This document shows, piece after piece, positions 1 to 12,072 of a DNA stretch of 64,000 nucleotides; within the stretch, counting starts at the first letter, position 1, and each line of letters starts with the position of its first letter. Origin of the DNA: Fragilaria crotonensis (taxonomy: Eukaryota > Bacillariophyta > Fragilariophyceae > Fragilariales > Fragilariaceae); NCBI GenBank assembly GCA_022925895.1, contig JAKSYS010000181.1, positions 1 to 64,000 on the forward strand, in the 5' to 3' direction. The notes beneath the pieces were generated by a model that was given only the letters and a program-made list of their open reading frames with translations, searched no databases and was not told where the DNA came from. A program made the position numbers and the translations under genes.

Positions 1-899
1 TGTTGGCTGTGAAAGTCCGCGCAAAATTCTTCGCCCAGTACATCTTCTACGTTGAATTTCGCTTGGATTTGAATCATAAACTACTACTTAGAGTACCAGC
101 GCGAAGGATAACAAAATTTTGATGTTTCTCTCTAGTCATGAGAATTAGTGTGTACTGGAATGATAATATATGACACACCAATCCCTCCAACAACTGCAGT
201 AATTTTTGTTCTCTTTGGATAGCAAAACGCAGGCACGTTTTGCAATGAAAGAAAAATGCCAAACACTTAAGCGTTTAACTTACACATAATACGGATGAGT
301 AGGAGTACCACTTTACTACCGTAGATCGAATTCTGGAGCCGTCGTTGGTCGTCTTCGCTTCTTGACGTTGTCTTGGGAGTTGTGTTGCGATCACCACAAA
401 TAAACCATGAAGGAGGCACACTTTCCGGGAGATCCTCGCTTTCTGGATGGATCTCACCCAGTAGTGAGGACACTTCTGCGCTGTCAACAAATGCTTGGTT
501 AAGCACGTTGCTGTTGGACTGTATATTGCAGCGATCTGTCCCCAGGAGGTAATTTCCACGAATGCATCTCACATTGGAAGCCTTGGCACCTATGAGTACT
601 TCAATTCATGTAATGACTTGATCAATGATAATCCAGAACTCGTGGAAGACGAGACGACGAAAGGACGTAAACTTGCTCGTAGTCGGAACGCCGCTCGTAT
701 TCGGCAACAAATGAAAGCTTGTTTTGGATCACGCCGCACTCTCAACAGGCTGTTATCCCGATTGTGTTGGGAAATCATTTTGTGCTATGCCTGGACTGTT
801 CGATCTCGACGCCGGAGTTCAAATGACATGACGTTTATGATTCCCTGGTACGCCGCACACGTCAGGTTCACCCCGATGTCCTACGCATCGTAAAGGTTG

Positions 900-1245
900 T
901 GAATTTATTCATTCACATTTCATTCTACACGAGAAGAAACATGCACACCTAAGGGAAAGTGACGCGGCGCTGATTGGCAGGGTGCATTATTGCGATTGTC
1001 CCATCCAGAAAAATGGGTTTGACTGCGGCTTGTTTGCAGTGGGTGTTGTATTACACCTCATCGAGGGCATTGATGTCACGAGAGAAACGTTTCGGCAACA
1101 AGACGTCACCAAACTGCGAAGTAGGCTGGTGACAGTATTTGGGGGGATGGTGCTGACTTGGGAACAACAAGTCAGGTTGTGCGTGATTGTCTCGCTGTTG
1201 CGCGGAAGTAGCATCTTAGAGAGTTTCGGGCTGGGTAGTTCATAA
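900..1245 (+). pseudogene. Ulp1/C48-like protease fragment of a MULE transposon
   Basis: The translation contains CPIQKNGFDCGLF, the Q-x5-C-G active-site block of C48 (Ulp1/SENP) cysteine proteases, with a hydrophobic helix after it as in that family. Coding potential seems to start near 900 (reading FIHSHFILHEKKHAHLRES), before the first usable Met at 982. The His-Trp and Asp blocks that should lie upstream are not visible in a clean frame; the ORF from 495 to 893 has no recognisable motif. Ulp1-like proteases are commonly carried by MULE transposons, and a MULE transposase follows about 530 bp downstream on the same strand, so I assign it to that element. It is truncated or frame-broken. 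The family call rests on the one catalytic block. Confidence 0.6.
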
Positions 1246-1771
1246 AGAACCGAAGAAGGAACGAAGGCACAGTTCCGACAGTGATGTGAGCGCTGCTGTC
1301 TTGGGTGTTGACGACGCTGCAGGCTGAGGCAGATCGTCCTGCCAGGGTGGGCAAGCTCTTGTTGGCAAAACAACAGACAGAGCGCAGGCGAGGATAGAGA
1401 AGAGGACTGAGAATCACAACAACGACGACGATGACGACGACGACGACGACAAGGTTGTTAGTAGACGATGATGATGACGAGTATGTCACCTGCGACAGCA
1501 GTGACGAGTCCAGTGCAGTCCGATGGCAAGGAGAAGCACGACCACAGTCGGCACTTCCACGCCACAGCAGAGGAACAAGTCGAAGGAAAGCAGGGAAGTT
1601 CGGTAGCTACAAAGTCACAGGATTATGTATTGTATGATATCCTTGGTGATGAACATTGACTGCTTCTCAACCTTGGAGGAGGTAGGAACCGTTCATCGAA
1701 AAGTATGAGGTCAGATCGGGAAATCGTTTAAGAGTGCAACGTTCCATTAGCGACCGTTTCAAACAATATCA

Positions 1772-3518
1772 ATGTATGAGCACGTCGACTGTCCGTTTCG
1801 TGTATTGATATCCAGGCGGCGATCCGACCTGATGTTCTGCGTCCGAAAGATTACAGGTGTGCACAGTGAGGTGTGCCGACCTAAACAGGCAGCTGATGGG
1901 AGGAAGTGGAAGAAGAGGCGAAACGCAGAGCTTGATGATGTTATCGATCAGATTGTTCGCACAAAGAAGGGAGCTCCAACACCGGCAGATGTCGTGAAGA
2001 CAGCTGCAACGAAGTCGGAGTTGTCATACATGACAGCGTACAGGGCGCTGCGCTTTCAAACTAGTAGCGTTAGAAATGCTGTCGTGAAAACTTCCAAATG
2101 ATCATTCCATTTTGGAGGGCTTGAACAAAAGTAATCCAGGTTCTGTGATTGGGTATACTAGGGATGAGGAAAAGAGACTTGTCGATCTTCACGTATTTCC
2201 CGGTATCATGAACGGGGTGCTCAAGTTTGTTCGGCCGGTGGTGTCCTTGGATGCTACACATCTGAGGAGCGAACACAAGGGAACTCTGTACATGGCATCG
2301 GTTCTCAGTGGGTGCAATGACATCTTCCCCATTGGGTTTATGATATGCGCCGGGAACGAGGATGGAGCGACGTGGAAGAAGATGCTTGAATTGTTGAAGA
2401 AGGCATGTCCAATAATTGATGATCAGGGATACGGCGACAGTGACACGGATGGTGTGTTTAGGCCACCGTTTCTTTTCATTTCAGACAGAGACAAAGGTCT
2501 GAAGGAGGCATTGAAAGCGGTGTTCCCAAATAAGTACGAGATGAGCTGTGCTAGACACATCCAGGCAAATGTGACGCAGAAGTATAAGCAGTGTGCAAAG
2601 TTTGTCTGTTCCATAGCTAAGTCATTCTCGACACGAAATGCGAGCCTGTTGCTAGATGAGATTCGAAGGTGAAGCCAGAGGCCGCCACATATTTGGAAAG
2701 CATAACGCGTCGGGTGTTCTGTGGCGGAGTACTCAGTGGTATTCAGATTCACCGTCACCGTCACCTGCTCAGTTGCCTCCACGGTATGGAATTGTAACTT
2801 CGAACACCTCCGAGTCGGCAACAGTATGTTATCAGAAGCAAGGAATCTTGGATGGCTGGAGGCTGTGAACAAAATTCTTGACATAATGACGACGAGAGTG
2901 TACTTGCCGAAGGAAGTATGCTTCGCGAGATGGATCGGAGGTGGTGCCTAGAGTTGCCCAGATTCTGAAGCGTAGGTGGGATGCCGCTGCGTCTATGACT
3001 GTCGATGAGATTGAGGTGGGTGTGGTGACTTCAAGGTGGTGGAACCAATATCAATTGTGGATGAAAATGGCGATGACAATGTGCAACGGATGGCACGATC
3101 CTACGGTGATCCAGACCGTGTCCTTGTGGTCAAGCCATATTTGGAGTGGTGCAGCTGGAGTATGGCAGGACTTTTACCCATGTCGGCATGCATGTGCAGT
3201 GTTCAGGAAATGGAGGAAAAAGAATTCAATTATGTTCTGCGAAGTTTAGTCCATCCGTTCTACACATTTGAGTTCGTGCACAACACTTTCAAGAAGAACG
3301 TTTTCCCTGTGTGCTTGGAAACAACTGTATATGATGGTGAAACTAAGGAACCCGACATGCCAAAACGGCAATCTGGACGACCAAAAACAAAACGAATTCG
3401 CAAACGCAGTAAGTTCATTGTAGCTGAGGATTCTCCTGTCAAATGTTCTGTTTGTGGAAAGAGAGGGCACAACCGAAGAACTTGTCCTAATGTAGTTGGT
3501 AACAATGACAATAAGTAG
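1772..3518 (+). CDS. MULE transposase (frame-broken) with SWIM and zinc-knuckle tail
   Basis: The protein is read in several frames. First comes a Cys/His region (YEHVDCPFRVLISRR ... HSEVC) like the N-terminal zinc-binding part of MULE transposases. The DDE core follows at about 2190-2660: VVSLDATHL supplies the first Asp, LFISDRDKGLKEAL the second, and MSCARHIQANV the usual C..H. Around 3160-3320 PCRHACAVFRKW and VHPFYTFEFVHNTF look like a SWIM-type finger and its tail. The end carries a CCHC knuckle, CSVCGKRGHNRRTC. Shifts near 2090 and 2107 look like one lost G and one lost T in short runs; the part from 2670 to 3160 is more scrambled. The family is clear; whether the gene is alive is not. 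Confidence 0.8.
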
Positions 3519-3902
3519 AAGAAACGAGAAGTGTTGCCGACATTCGCCATGATGAGATCATTGTTCACAGATGATTGGAAATTTACGTCAATCGGTTGTT
3601 TGTGGTAAAGTACTGTCACGCAGATTGTGTATGGGAGTACTGTTGAACTCAGATTTGGTGGAGTTTTGTCAACCATATCGATGAAGATGGAGTTGTTTTG
3701 AAACAAAACAGCGACAAGAAGAATTATGACCGCACTTATGGTATGATAATTGATTAACAAACGACACATGTGAAGTGAGTGATGATGATGTTCGTTGCGT
3801 ATGTATGACATGGTGGAGCGATGAGTGTCGACAATCTTGGAGGATTGTTACGAGACGGTGTACCATGTTGTCCGTGGATGCGGAGCATGGCAGGCGACAA
3901 AA

Positions 3903-4076
3903 GCGTGATATTGTAAAAGAGGGCAAAATAATGCGTGATATTGTAAATGTATCTTTTCAAAATGCGTGATATTGTAAATTACAATTGCAAATGTAGTATA
4001 TAGTAAAATACGAATTTGTGGATAGTAAGTCATTGTACTATATTGCAAAGTGGCAAAACAATGCGTGATATTGTAA
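3903..4076 (+). repeat. Four copies of a 14-bp motif downstream of the MULE transposase
   Basis: GCGTGATATTGTAA starts at 3903, 3933, 3964 and 4063, all in the same orientation, with spacing of about 30, 31 and 99 bp. The flanks are A/T rich. The position just past the transposase stop fits subterminal repeats at the right end of the element. I found no inverted match at the left side of the window, so the left end may lie outside it. Confidence 0.6.
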
Positions 4077-4639
4077 TTTCCCCTTGTTTTTATGGCAAAA
4101 AGGACCCGGTTTCACAAAACCCGACATAGCGTTTATGTCTACTTTTGAGAACGTAAGCATTGAGTTTTTATAAAAATGACGTCGAGTTTTGTCCGTGTGT
4201 CGAGTTTTGTTTTCTGTAAGCATCGGCCTCATACGCATAAAGTGCAATCCGATTGAAGATTTCAGATCGTCTGATTTCTGATAGTCAATATGTACATGTT
4301 TTAACCCGAAACTGCAATTTCATTTTTCGGTTCACGGATCACTATTACAAATAACCGTCTGCTCGTTACTGTGACCGATTGCGATACATCATATATCATA
4401 TGAATACAAGCAAGATGCAACCCATATGCATATCCACATCCAAGAAACAGCATAATTACGCTTACATGACTGAGAACGTGTTTAAATGTACTAATCGGAA
4501 ACTCCATGTTTTTAAGTGAGAGATGGCATCGTAACGCTGATCATAAAACTTGAACAGCAAAACACACCAACTTGGCCCACACACACAGTCACACAGTCTG
4601 TCAAACCGCACAAGTTCTGACCGATGTGAAGGAGGTGGT
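4077..4639. other. Intergenic, no gene seen
   Basis: A/T-rich spacer between the MULE remnant and the amino-acid-binding protein gene. Open frames here are short and without motifs. It may include the outer end of the MULE. Confidence 0.4.
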
Positions 4640-6674
4640 GTGCTCACCGCGTTGACCCTGATTGGGATCGCTCTTGCCCTATCAGGTGTAATCCTCAGGT
4701 CGGTTTGAGTGAAGTCCGAGACATGGCTGACAGTCAAAGCAAGGTCGGTGCGCAGTCGGCACCCACTCCCGTCCCATCAACACGGCGCCTAATTCCACCG
4801 CCTCGTCGGAAACTCTGGACGAAATTGTCGCTCGAGTTTTCAGATGCGGTATTCCTGATGGACAAAATGGATTTGCTGTCAAAGCCGACGACGGTACGCA
4901 GATTGGTTTCGATGCAGACCTATGCCGCGCGGTCGCAGCTGCCATGTTTGGAACATCTGATGGAAAAGTCGAATTCACCCCACTCTTATCCTCGGGTGAT
5001 CGTTGGACGTTTTGCAAAACAAATCAATCGACGTCATGGCACGCGTCTCGACAATTACCATGGAGCGCGATGTTCATGAACCATCGGTCGGTGCAGGATT
5101 CGAATTCACAATGCCATACCTGTACAACGGTGTCGGCTTTGGGGCCGTCAACCCTACTTGGACTGCGTTGAACAACGTAATTTTACAGGAGAGTGTTCTA
5201 CCGTGCTCATATGTGTTAGTCAGGGGACAACTCATGTTGAAATCGTTGGTGACTGGGGCCCCGAGTGCAAATGTGTTACCAGGAATCAGCAAATGCACTG
5301 TACACAAACTTTATAGAAGGAAGCTGCAATGTCATCACCGAAGAACAAACAGGGATATCCGCAACTGTTCTAGAACTAAAGGGATACACTGAAAATGACT
5401 ATGTTGTCGGAACTACGCAGTTTTCGAAAGAACCGTTGGCTGTCGTGACTCGCGAGGGCGACGCGTTCTGGAGCGACTTTGTGTATTGGGTTGTGGAGTC
5501 TCTTTTCAGTGCAGAGGAACGTGACATTGAACAGGCTAACGCAAATGAGTTTCCTGAAACTTCAAACTTTGGCGATGCCTATACAAGAATGTACCAACAT
5601 GCAATAGCCCAGGTTGGAAACTACGGTGAAATGTACGAGCGTCATTTGCAAAAGATTGTGCCTCGATCGACCTTGAATACTATCAATAATGGCACTTCTG
5701 GGCTTATGTACTCGTTTCCATTCGGGTCTGTCCTGACAGTTGGTAAAGGTCCAGTGCCGGGTGGCACGCTTGAAGCCATTCGACAGCGGGGTCACTTGAA
5801 ATGCGGAATCGCAATTACTGGCAGTTTTGGAGATTTCGACAAGTCGACTCGCTCCTGGAGCGGCTTTGATGTCGACTATTGTCGTGCGCTAGCGGCTGCT
5901 ATTTTTAATGGCGTTGACACGCACGTAGTCTATACCGTCCTTCCAGCAACAGCTCGATTCACAGCGCTCGCCTCAGGTCTGGTAGACTGTTTGTCACGTA
6001 CCACCACTGCTACGCAACAACGCGATCGTGCCGAACCAACAACTGGCGAAGGATTCTCCTTTGCGCCAGTCAGTTTTTATGATGGCTTGTCCTTCGCCGG
6101 CATTCCGCCTTACGGTGCGTGCGCGGATAAGTTGGACTCGACTTCGTCAACTTGTAAAGGATTGAAGATTTGCATGCAAGATGGAACCACCTCAATAACA
6201 CGAGTTCGTGAGCTGTTTCCAGAGTCCATTGTTGTTCCAAAGATCTCAAGTTCTGAAGCTTTTGCCGCCCTGGGAACAGAGTGCAACGCAATCGGCAGTG
6301 ATTCCACTGATGTTGCTGCACTCGCTGGCAACAGTTCTCGATACGAACTTGGTGCCAACCGCTACTCGAAGGAACCTCTTGCGCTGGTGACGAGAGAAGA
6401 CGACCCTCAGTGGACCAACTTTGTTCGTTGGGTTGTCCATGCAACAATCTATGCCGAAGAAAAATATATTACCCGAGTCACGGCGGATGCAATGCCGAAA
6501 TGCGATTTATTTGGGACGGTTCTGCGCAACATGTTCGTCGATGCCATCAATGCTGTGGGTAACTACGGGGAAATCTATGCGCGCAATACTGAATCGTTGA
6601 TGGCAAGGGAAGGAGGAATGAATTCCCTTAACCGAAATCCAACTGGACCTCAGCAGTATCCCGGGGTATTCTAA
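4640..6674 (+). CDS. Tandem bacterial-type amino-acid-binding protein, membrane anchored, 5' half frame-broken
   Basis: Two copies of a family 3 solute-binding domain (AapJ-like, Pfam SBP_bac_3 type) lie in series. Copy 1 (about 4815-5760) reads ETLDEIVARVFRCGIPDG, then GFDADLCRAVAAAMFG, but changes frame near 5010 and again before 5300. Copy 2 (about 5761-6674) is open throughout: GGTLEAIRQRGHLKCGI, then SGFDVDYCRALAAAIF, then KEPLALVTREDDPQWTNFV and AVGNYGEIYARN. In bacteria these proteins bind amino acids in the periplasm for ABC importers; here no transporter genes are near. Just upstream (4640-4705) one frame encodes a hydrophobic helix, VLTALTLIGIALALSGVIL, which could anchor the protein. 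The true start is unresolved. Either a pseudogene in its first half or a victim of sequence indels. Confidence 0.7.
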
Positions 6675-7058
6675 GATTGGGCGGCTTACAACCATTCATG
6701 TTTCTGAATGGGGCTGGTTAGCTCGAACGTAAAAAAGCTTAAGTGTTCATAGAACGAGTGACGCTGTCGGAATAGCACGTCCAGATCCTTTCTGACTACT
6801 GTAGCCTCTAGCCTGGCAGACGCAATGCTTCCAAGGTCAACCGAAGCATTGCTAATCTAGAAAAGCCTTCCTCTGTGTCTGACCTGTTCCGTTGAGATGT
6901 GATATTTGATATTTGTGATCATTCCGAGACTTTTGGGCATGGTACAGTCCAGTACAAGTAGACCAATTTCAAATATATTCTATACTCCCGCACGGTACAC
7001 GGTACTGTACAGATCAGGAGATGATAGATGATACTGCTTGTAGACGGGGGCGAATAGA
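6675..7058. other. Intergenic, outer flank of the composite element
   Basis: No coding signal. The stretch from about 6945 to 7020 is rich in GTAC-containing motifs. Weak similarity between 7027-7058 and the reverse complement of 19632-19660 suggests that the terminal inverted repeat of the neighbouring element may extend outward beyond its perfect core. Confidence 0.4.
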
Positions 7059-7090
7059 TCCGATTAGGTTTCACCAATTTGACGTCAGCA
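7059..7090 (+). repeat. Left terminal inverted repeat core
   Basis: Thirty-two bases identical to the reverse complement of 19600-19631. It begins TCCGATTAGG and contains the palindrome GACGTC. The flanking bases 7058 and 7091 differ from their counterparts. Confidence 0.85.
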
Positions 7091-7449
7091 CCCACGTCAC
7101 AGTAATAAACGACAGTCAGTCCTCCTGTAGAAGATTTTGAAGACATCGGAAATTTGAATGGCTGACAAAACACGGAATCTTTGTTGTTGACTCTGTTGGC
7201 GCTTTTCCTAACGCGCATGTCAACCTTTGTCATGCCAGGAAGATAACTGCTACTTATCTCCTTTCTATCAGTGATTCATGTGTTTCCTTGTTTGAATCAC
7301 TGAACTTACACTACTTTGTACTCGAGTACATCAACGACAGTACTTTGTACTCAATAACAACAGGGGGTTGCAAATCTCCTTGAAGGTACACTCCTTCTTC
7401 TTAATCGCCACCAACATGAACTATTTTTCAAATGAATTTCATTTTCAAA

Positions 7450-8390
7450 CAGTCTCGATGGACAAGTAACAGTGTGTCAGTCCGATGACGACCCTTTGGT
7501 GTACGAAATTTGAATCTGCAAATAGTCTCTTGGACAAGTAACAGTGTTTCAGTTTCGATGTCGACTATTTGGTACGAATTTCGATCTTCAAATAGTCACG
7601 AATGAACAAGTAACAGTTTTTCAATATTGAACTAATTATTTGCTGATCAAAATTGATCTTCAAATAGTCCTTGAATACAAGTAACAGTTTCTTCTTAACA
7701 AGACGACTATTTTCTGTACGAATTTCGATCTTCAAATAGTCTCGAATGGACAAGTAACAGTGTGTCAGTATGATGACGACTATTTGTGTACGAATTTCGA
7801 TCTTCAAATAGTCACGAATGAACAAGTAACAGTATGCCAGTAAGAAGACGACTATTTGGTGTACGAATTTCGATCTTCAAATAGTCACGAATGAACAAGT
7901 AACAGTATGTCAGTACGATGCGACTATTTGGTGTACAAATTTCGATCTTCAAATAGTCGCGAATGGACAAGTAACAGTATGCCAGTAGAAGACGACTGGT
8001 TTGGAATTTCGATCTTCAAATAGTCACGAATGAACAAGTAACAGTATGTCAGTAAGAAGACGACTATTTGGTGTACAAATTTCGATCTTCAAATAGTCGC
8101 GAATGGACAAGTAACAGTATGACAGTAAGAAGACGACTATTTGGTGTACGAATTTCGATCTTCAAATAGTCACGAATGAACAAGTAACAGTATGACAGTA
8201 CGATGACGACTATATGGTGTACGATTTCGATCTTCAAATAGTCACGAATGAACAAGTAACACTATGACAGTACGATGACGACTATTTGGTGTACGAATTT
8301 TGTTCTTCAAATAGTCACGAATGAACAAGTAACACTATGACAGTAAGAAGACGACTATTTGGTGTACAAATTTTGACCTTCAAAATAGGC
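7450..8390 (+). repeat. Array A: tandem 73-bp repeat, about 13 copies
   Basis: Consensus unit of 73 bp. Each unit holds the inverted arms GACTATTTG and CAAATAGTC around a 19-bp core, followed by a 36-bp spacer containing ACAAGTAACAGTATG. Copies here are more diverged than in array B, most of all at the left edge (7450-7700). The array begins just past the stop of the GNAT/DUF6824 ORF, which ends at 8423 on the - strand. Since 73 is not a multiple of 3, the apparent peptides in this stretch are artefacts. Confidence 0.9.
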
Positions 8391-8422
8391 TACTACATAC
8401 AGCATGTACGACTACGATGAAC

Positions 8423-11400
8423 TCATTTCTTGCATTCTTCATCCGAAGTACTGTAATTGCCGTCCCGAATTAATGTTTGCTTCCAAACACTTTGTCTATT
8501 GAAACACACGTTGCACCACCAAGTGTTTTCGAGCTTTCTCTTTTCATTGCAACACATGGAACATACATGCTTCTTACATTTCCGACACGAGTGCTTTGAA
8601 GGCTTATTGCATTCAATACAAGCATCATCCTCGTCACCAGCTTTCTTACTTCCTGTCATCCGCTCTTTTGAAGGCTTATTGCATTCAATGCCAGCATCAT
8701 TGTCGTCACCAGCTTTCCTCTTTCCCGTCACCGTACTTTGTTTCCCAAAGTACACTGATTTCCTTAGACGATCCCGAACCTCTTTCCTTACTTTTTCTGT
8801 GTTGACACCTTTCCAAACGTTTTCCTCTTTATTGACAAAGATGTAACCTTTTTTCCGCATCTCCTCTAGCACTTCACCTGCAATATTGTCCTTAGCGCTT
8901 TCTGTTCGACTTTCAAACGTGGCATCTGCAGCTCTTCGGATTATCCGACGGAAAGCCATGTTTGGTGGATGTCCCTTTGGTTCATCGCGTTTACGTACTA
9001 CAATACCATTTGGCGGTAGAGATGTACTTTCAAATGGACCTGGTCCGGCCTCCAATTCATTTATTGACGGCGTCATGCCCTCCTTCTTTTCGTTACACAC
9101 GTTTCATTCGCGATCTAATATACGCCATTCCACCATCGTATGTTTTTTCCTTCCACCTTTTTTTCTGTCATCTCGAGGAAACGAAATCCCTCCTTTTTAG
9201 AGTTGTGTAAATGGTACGCTGCACCTCATATTTTTCTGCCTGATTAGCTGCTGACAAGTGCATTTTCTTGAAGTCCAATGTGCGATCAAGGTACGGAATG
9301 CATTTGCGGTGCCCCTTCCCACACAGTACATCCTTTTTCCAGGTTTGGCGATTATCGAAACACTTTCATTTTCCTTTTCAAAATTATCGCGTATAAACTT
9401 CAACGCATTTTCGACAAATGGCAATGGAGACTTCTCGTGTGAAAGAGCAAGGATTTGCCAACACAGATTCTTCTTCTCATCTTCTGATGCAGCATATTCA
9501 AGTCCTTCTTTAAACTTGAAATAAATGTAGCAATATGCTGTATAGACAATGGCACAAATTCACTTCCTGCGAGCGCCGTGGTCGTATGTGCTCCATCAGG
9601 CATCTTTTCGGTGTCTTGAATCTTTTCTGGTGATGTATGATCTTGTTCCTGTACCTGCTTGCTCTGCTTCACTTTCGTGCTGGCGACTTCGTCAACGATG
9701 GATCATCCTGCTTTCGCTGGCCTAGACCACCCGACTGCTCTTCACCACTATCCGTCTTCCCTTTTTCTTTGTTTGTCGAGGCTTTCGCGAAGTCTTTCGC
9801 AACCGCTTCGCTACATCATCATTATTCATCTGGCACAAATCTGTTTCCCTGCCAAGCAACACTCTTTCTTTCGACAAAGGTTGCCACTGCAATATCTTGG
9901 CTAAATCAGGAAACGCATGTCGTGGTCGGGCATCGTTAGTTTCCAACGAAAGCGACCGTTCTATCCCCTTGCTGGGACGAAGATATTTTTGTACTCATGA
10001 GCTTCTTCTCGAACCGACCCAAAGTTGCTGCTTGCTATTCTGTCAATCAGTTGAAACAAGCTCACGTACACGTCATGCAAATAGTGAGCAAACGTGTTGA
10101 TGTGGGAATGTTCCTGCCCATGCCCTTGACATTGTCATTCCTGTCAAAAGTGATGTCACCTTTCACATTCCCACTCGTGTCGAATGTGACGTCGTGCACC
10201 ATGACACAAAAATCGCGGATGAAAATCAATGATTTTAAACCACTTTGCGCCACATCCTTTGACGTTTCCTGAATTAGAATGTAATCTGGCGGTAAACTCA
10301 ACGGTCGGAAGCGCCCTTCTCGATGTCACATGTCTCATTGTTCTTGTCAGTGACGACACAACCAAAATTAACGCTTTGCCGTGTGAAACCGACGTAAAAC
10401 GAATGCATGTTGAAAACCATGGTGCAACAACCTTGTCTTTCCATGGTGAGCCTTTCCTTTTCTTTTTGGTTTCGTGCTTTTGCATTTGGATCATTCTCAG
10501 GACTGAGTATGAAGTGCACCAATTTGAGGAAGAACCGGCAAATTGGCGGTGGGTCAGAACGGCGACGTTTTCCAGTTGGATCAAACAAAAATATCCACAT
10601 TTTGTATCGTTATCATTGTTCCCAGTTTTTCCACAATTCACCGCTACGAAAACAGTCCATGAACAATCTTCATCCTCTTGTGCAGGAATGACAATAAACG
10701 GCTTCGTGAGGAGATCCTTGTGTTGTATAATGAACTCCACCACCAGAATTGTTGCCTCCATAAACCTCTTTTGGTCAATCTCGTAATGAAAGATGTGGTT
10801 TACAAACTGTCTTCTCTCTATCGGTTTTGTTTTTAGGTCGGAACCGAAGATGCAACGTTCCGTCCTTCAATGAAGGATGTAAAAGGCTCTCCATTGTTGA
10901 CACCTCAGTCATGATCTTACAAGGAATGATGGTCAGGGTCGACCAAATTTCAGCTTTACAATACCGCTGCAGCCATCCCAGAGCAATGTCCACAAAGTCT
11001 GGAGAAAGAGCGTCACCTTTGCGCGTAAGGCAACGATCTATCCAAGTCAGACGAGCACTTGGACCTTGGAATAGGTATTTTTCCATTATCGAGTTCTTCG
11101 GATGGAAGGCCTTGTCATCCCAAAATTCACCCGAGTAACAATCATAAGTTGGTGTACAAAATGTTGCCTCTTCGTATGTTAAGTTTCCGGGAAGAAGGCA
11201 TACACGGATGGACAATCAATGGTGTTGTCATTGGGATTGTTGAACAACCTTTTCAATACTATCTGGTTTCTGGATTCTTGTGGGAAGGCAAAATATTCAC
11301 GTGTAAGGCAAATCGTCAACCACTTCAAATCGTTGCTGAATCCGAGATAGTCCTTGAGTGGACTATCATCAACCTCATTGACAAAACAGTCTCTCAAAAC

Positions 11401-11898
11401 TTTAGGAAATGCTTCAGTCCCTTCAGCCATTTCGGCAAAGTTGCGTCTTGAATAATAACCCCATGCCACTTTGTTCGCGGTCGGATTTGCTTTCAAATAA
11501 ACATTTACTTCATCAACACCCACCCTACACCTTACAACTTGATGCATAATCGAAAGCAAAAAAGTTGCCATTCCGTTGGCCTGATAGTCAACCTTTGTTG
11601 CCAAAAAAAGAACCAAAACAGCGTTCTCTCGTTGTACAAACGTTATAGCGCATATAGCAGTGGGTTTCTCCTTTTCCCATATACTAAGTGTCTCGCCCTT
11701 ACCAAGGCAAGATGACAGTGACTTCCGATCTGAATGGTCGTCGAATATAACATGATACAATTCATAAACAGTATCACTCGCATTGTATTCATCTTCTCTT
11801 CCAACAAAGTGAAGAATACGATATTCCTGTAGGAACGTTGGTAATTGATCACGTGGAATGCGGTGGTGCCATTTCATCATCTCAATCATCGTCTTCAT
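8423..11898 (-). CDS. Multidomain accessory ORF: GNAT-like, C48-like, DUF6824-like, cysteine cluster (frame-broken)
   Basis: Read from 11898 downwards through several frames. (a) 11898-11179: GNAT-like fold, with LFLATKVDYQANGMATFLL as the acetyl-CoA loop (Q-x-x-G-x-A) and NKVAWGYYSRRNF after it. (b) About 11200-10060: C48-like region with SPDFVDIALGWLQRYCK, then KPFIVIPAQEDEDCSWTVF, then IFLFDPTG and QSVNFGC. The usual His before Trp is Ser. (c) About 9950-9200: charged, no domain recognised. (d) 9100-8423: GHPPNMAFRRIIRRAA, then a W-x-x-V block and KEVRDRLRKS, which match the pattern of stramenopile DUF6824. The tail is a Cys cluster (CIECNKPSKHSCRKCKKHVC, then CCNEKRK and WWCNVCF). Breaks near 11190, 10770, 10600, 10300 and 9400 may be indel errors, decay or introns. 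It could also be two genes. No function is established. Confidence 0.55.
8598..8741 (-). repeat. 72-bp internal tandem duplication in the cysteine-cluster region
   Basis: GAAGGCTTATTGCATTCAA occurs at 8598 and 8670, 72 bp apart, and the similarity continues on both sides. In the protein it duplicates a 24-residue block containing IECNKPSK. The first protein copy has GIECN where the second has CIECN, so one cysteine of the putative metal site is lost or was never present. Confidence 0.75.
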
Positions 11899-12072
11899 TA
11901 CTGGGGGTTCACATCCGTCAAATGGATCATCGTCATGCGTACTGGTTGCCTTCGGCGCGCTCTTTGTCTTCGGGGCATACTGAGGAGATGAGTTGTTTAA
12001 GACTTGACGACCTTCAACATATACAAATCAGGTGCAGATGCTCACAGTGTCGATTGCACTAATTGTGTACAG

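Noticed and set aside
7565-8255. Repeated peptides such as IRDYLKIEIRT on the - strand
   Set aside because: They are translations of the 73-bp repeat. The period is not a multiple of three, so frames rotate between copies and no stable protein can be encoded.
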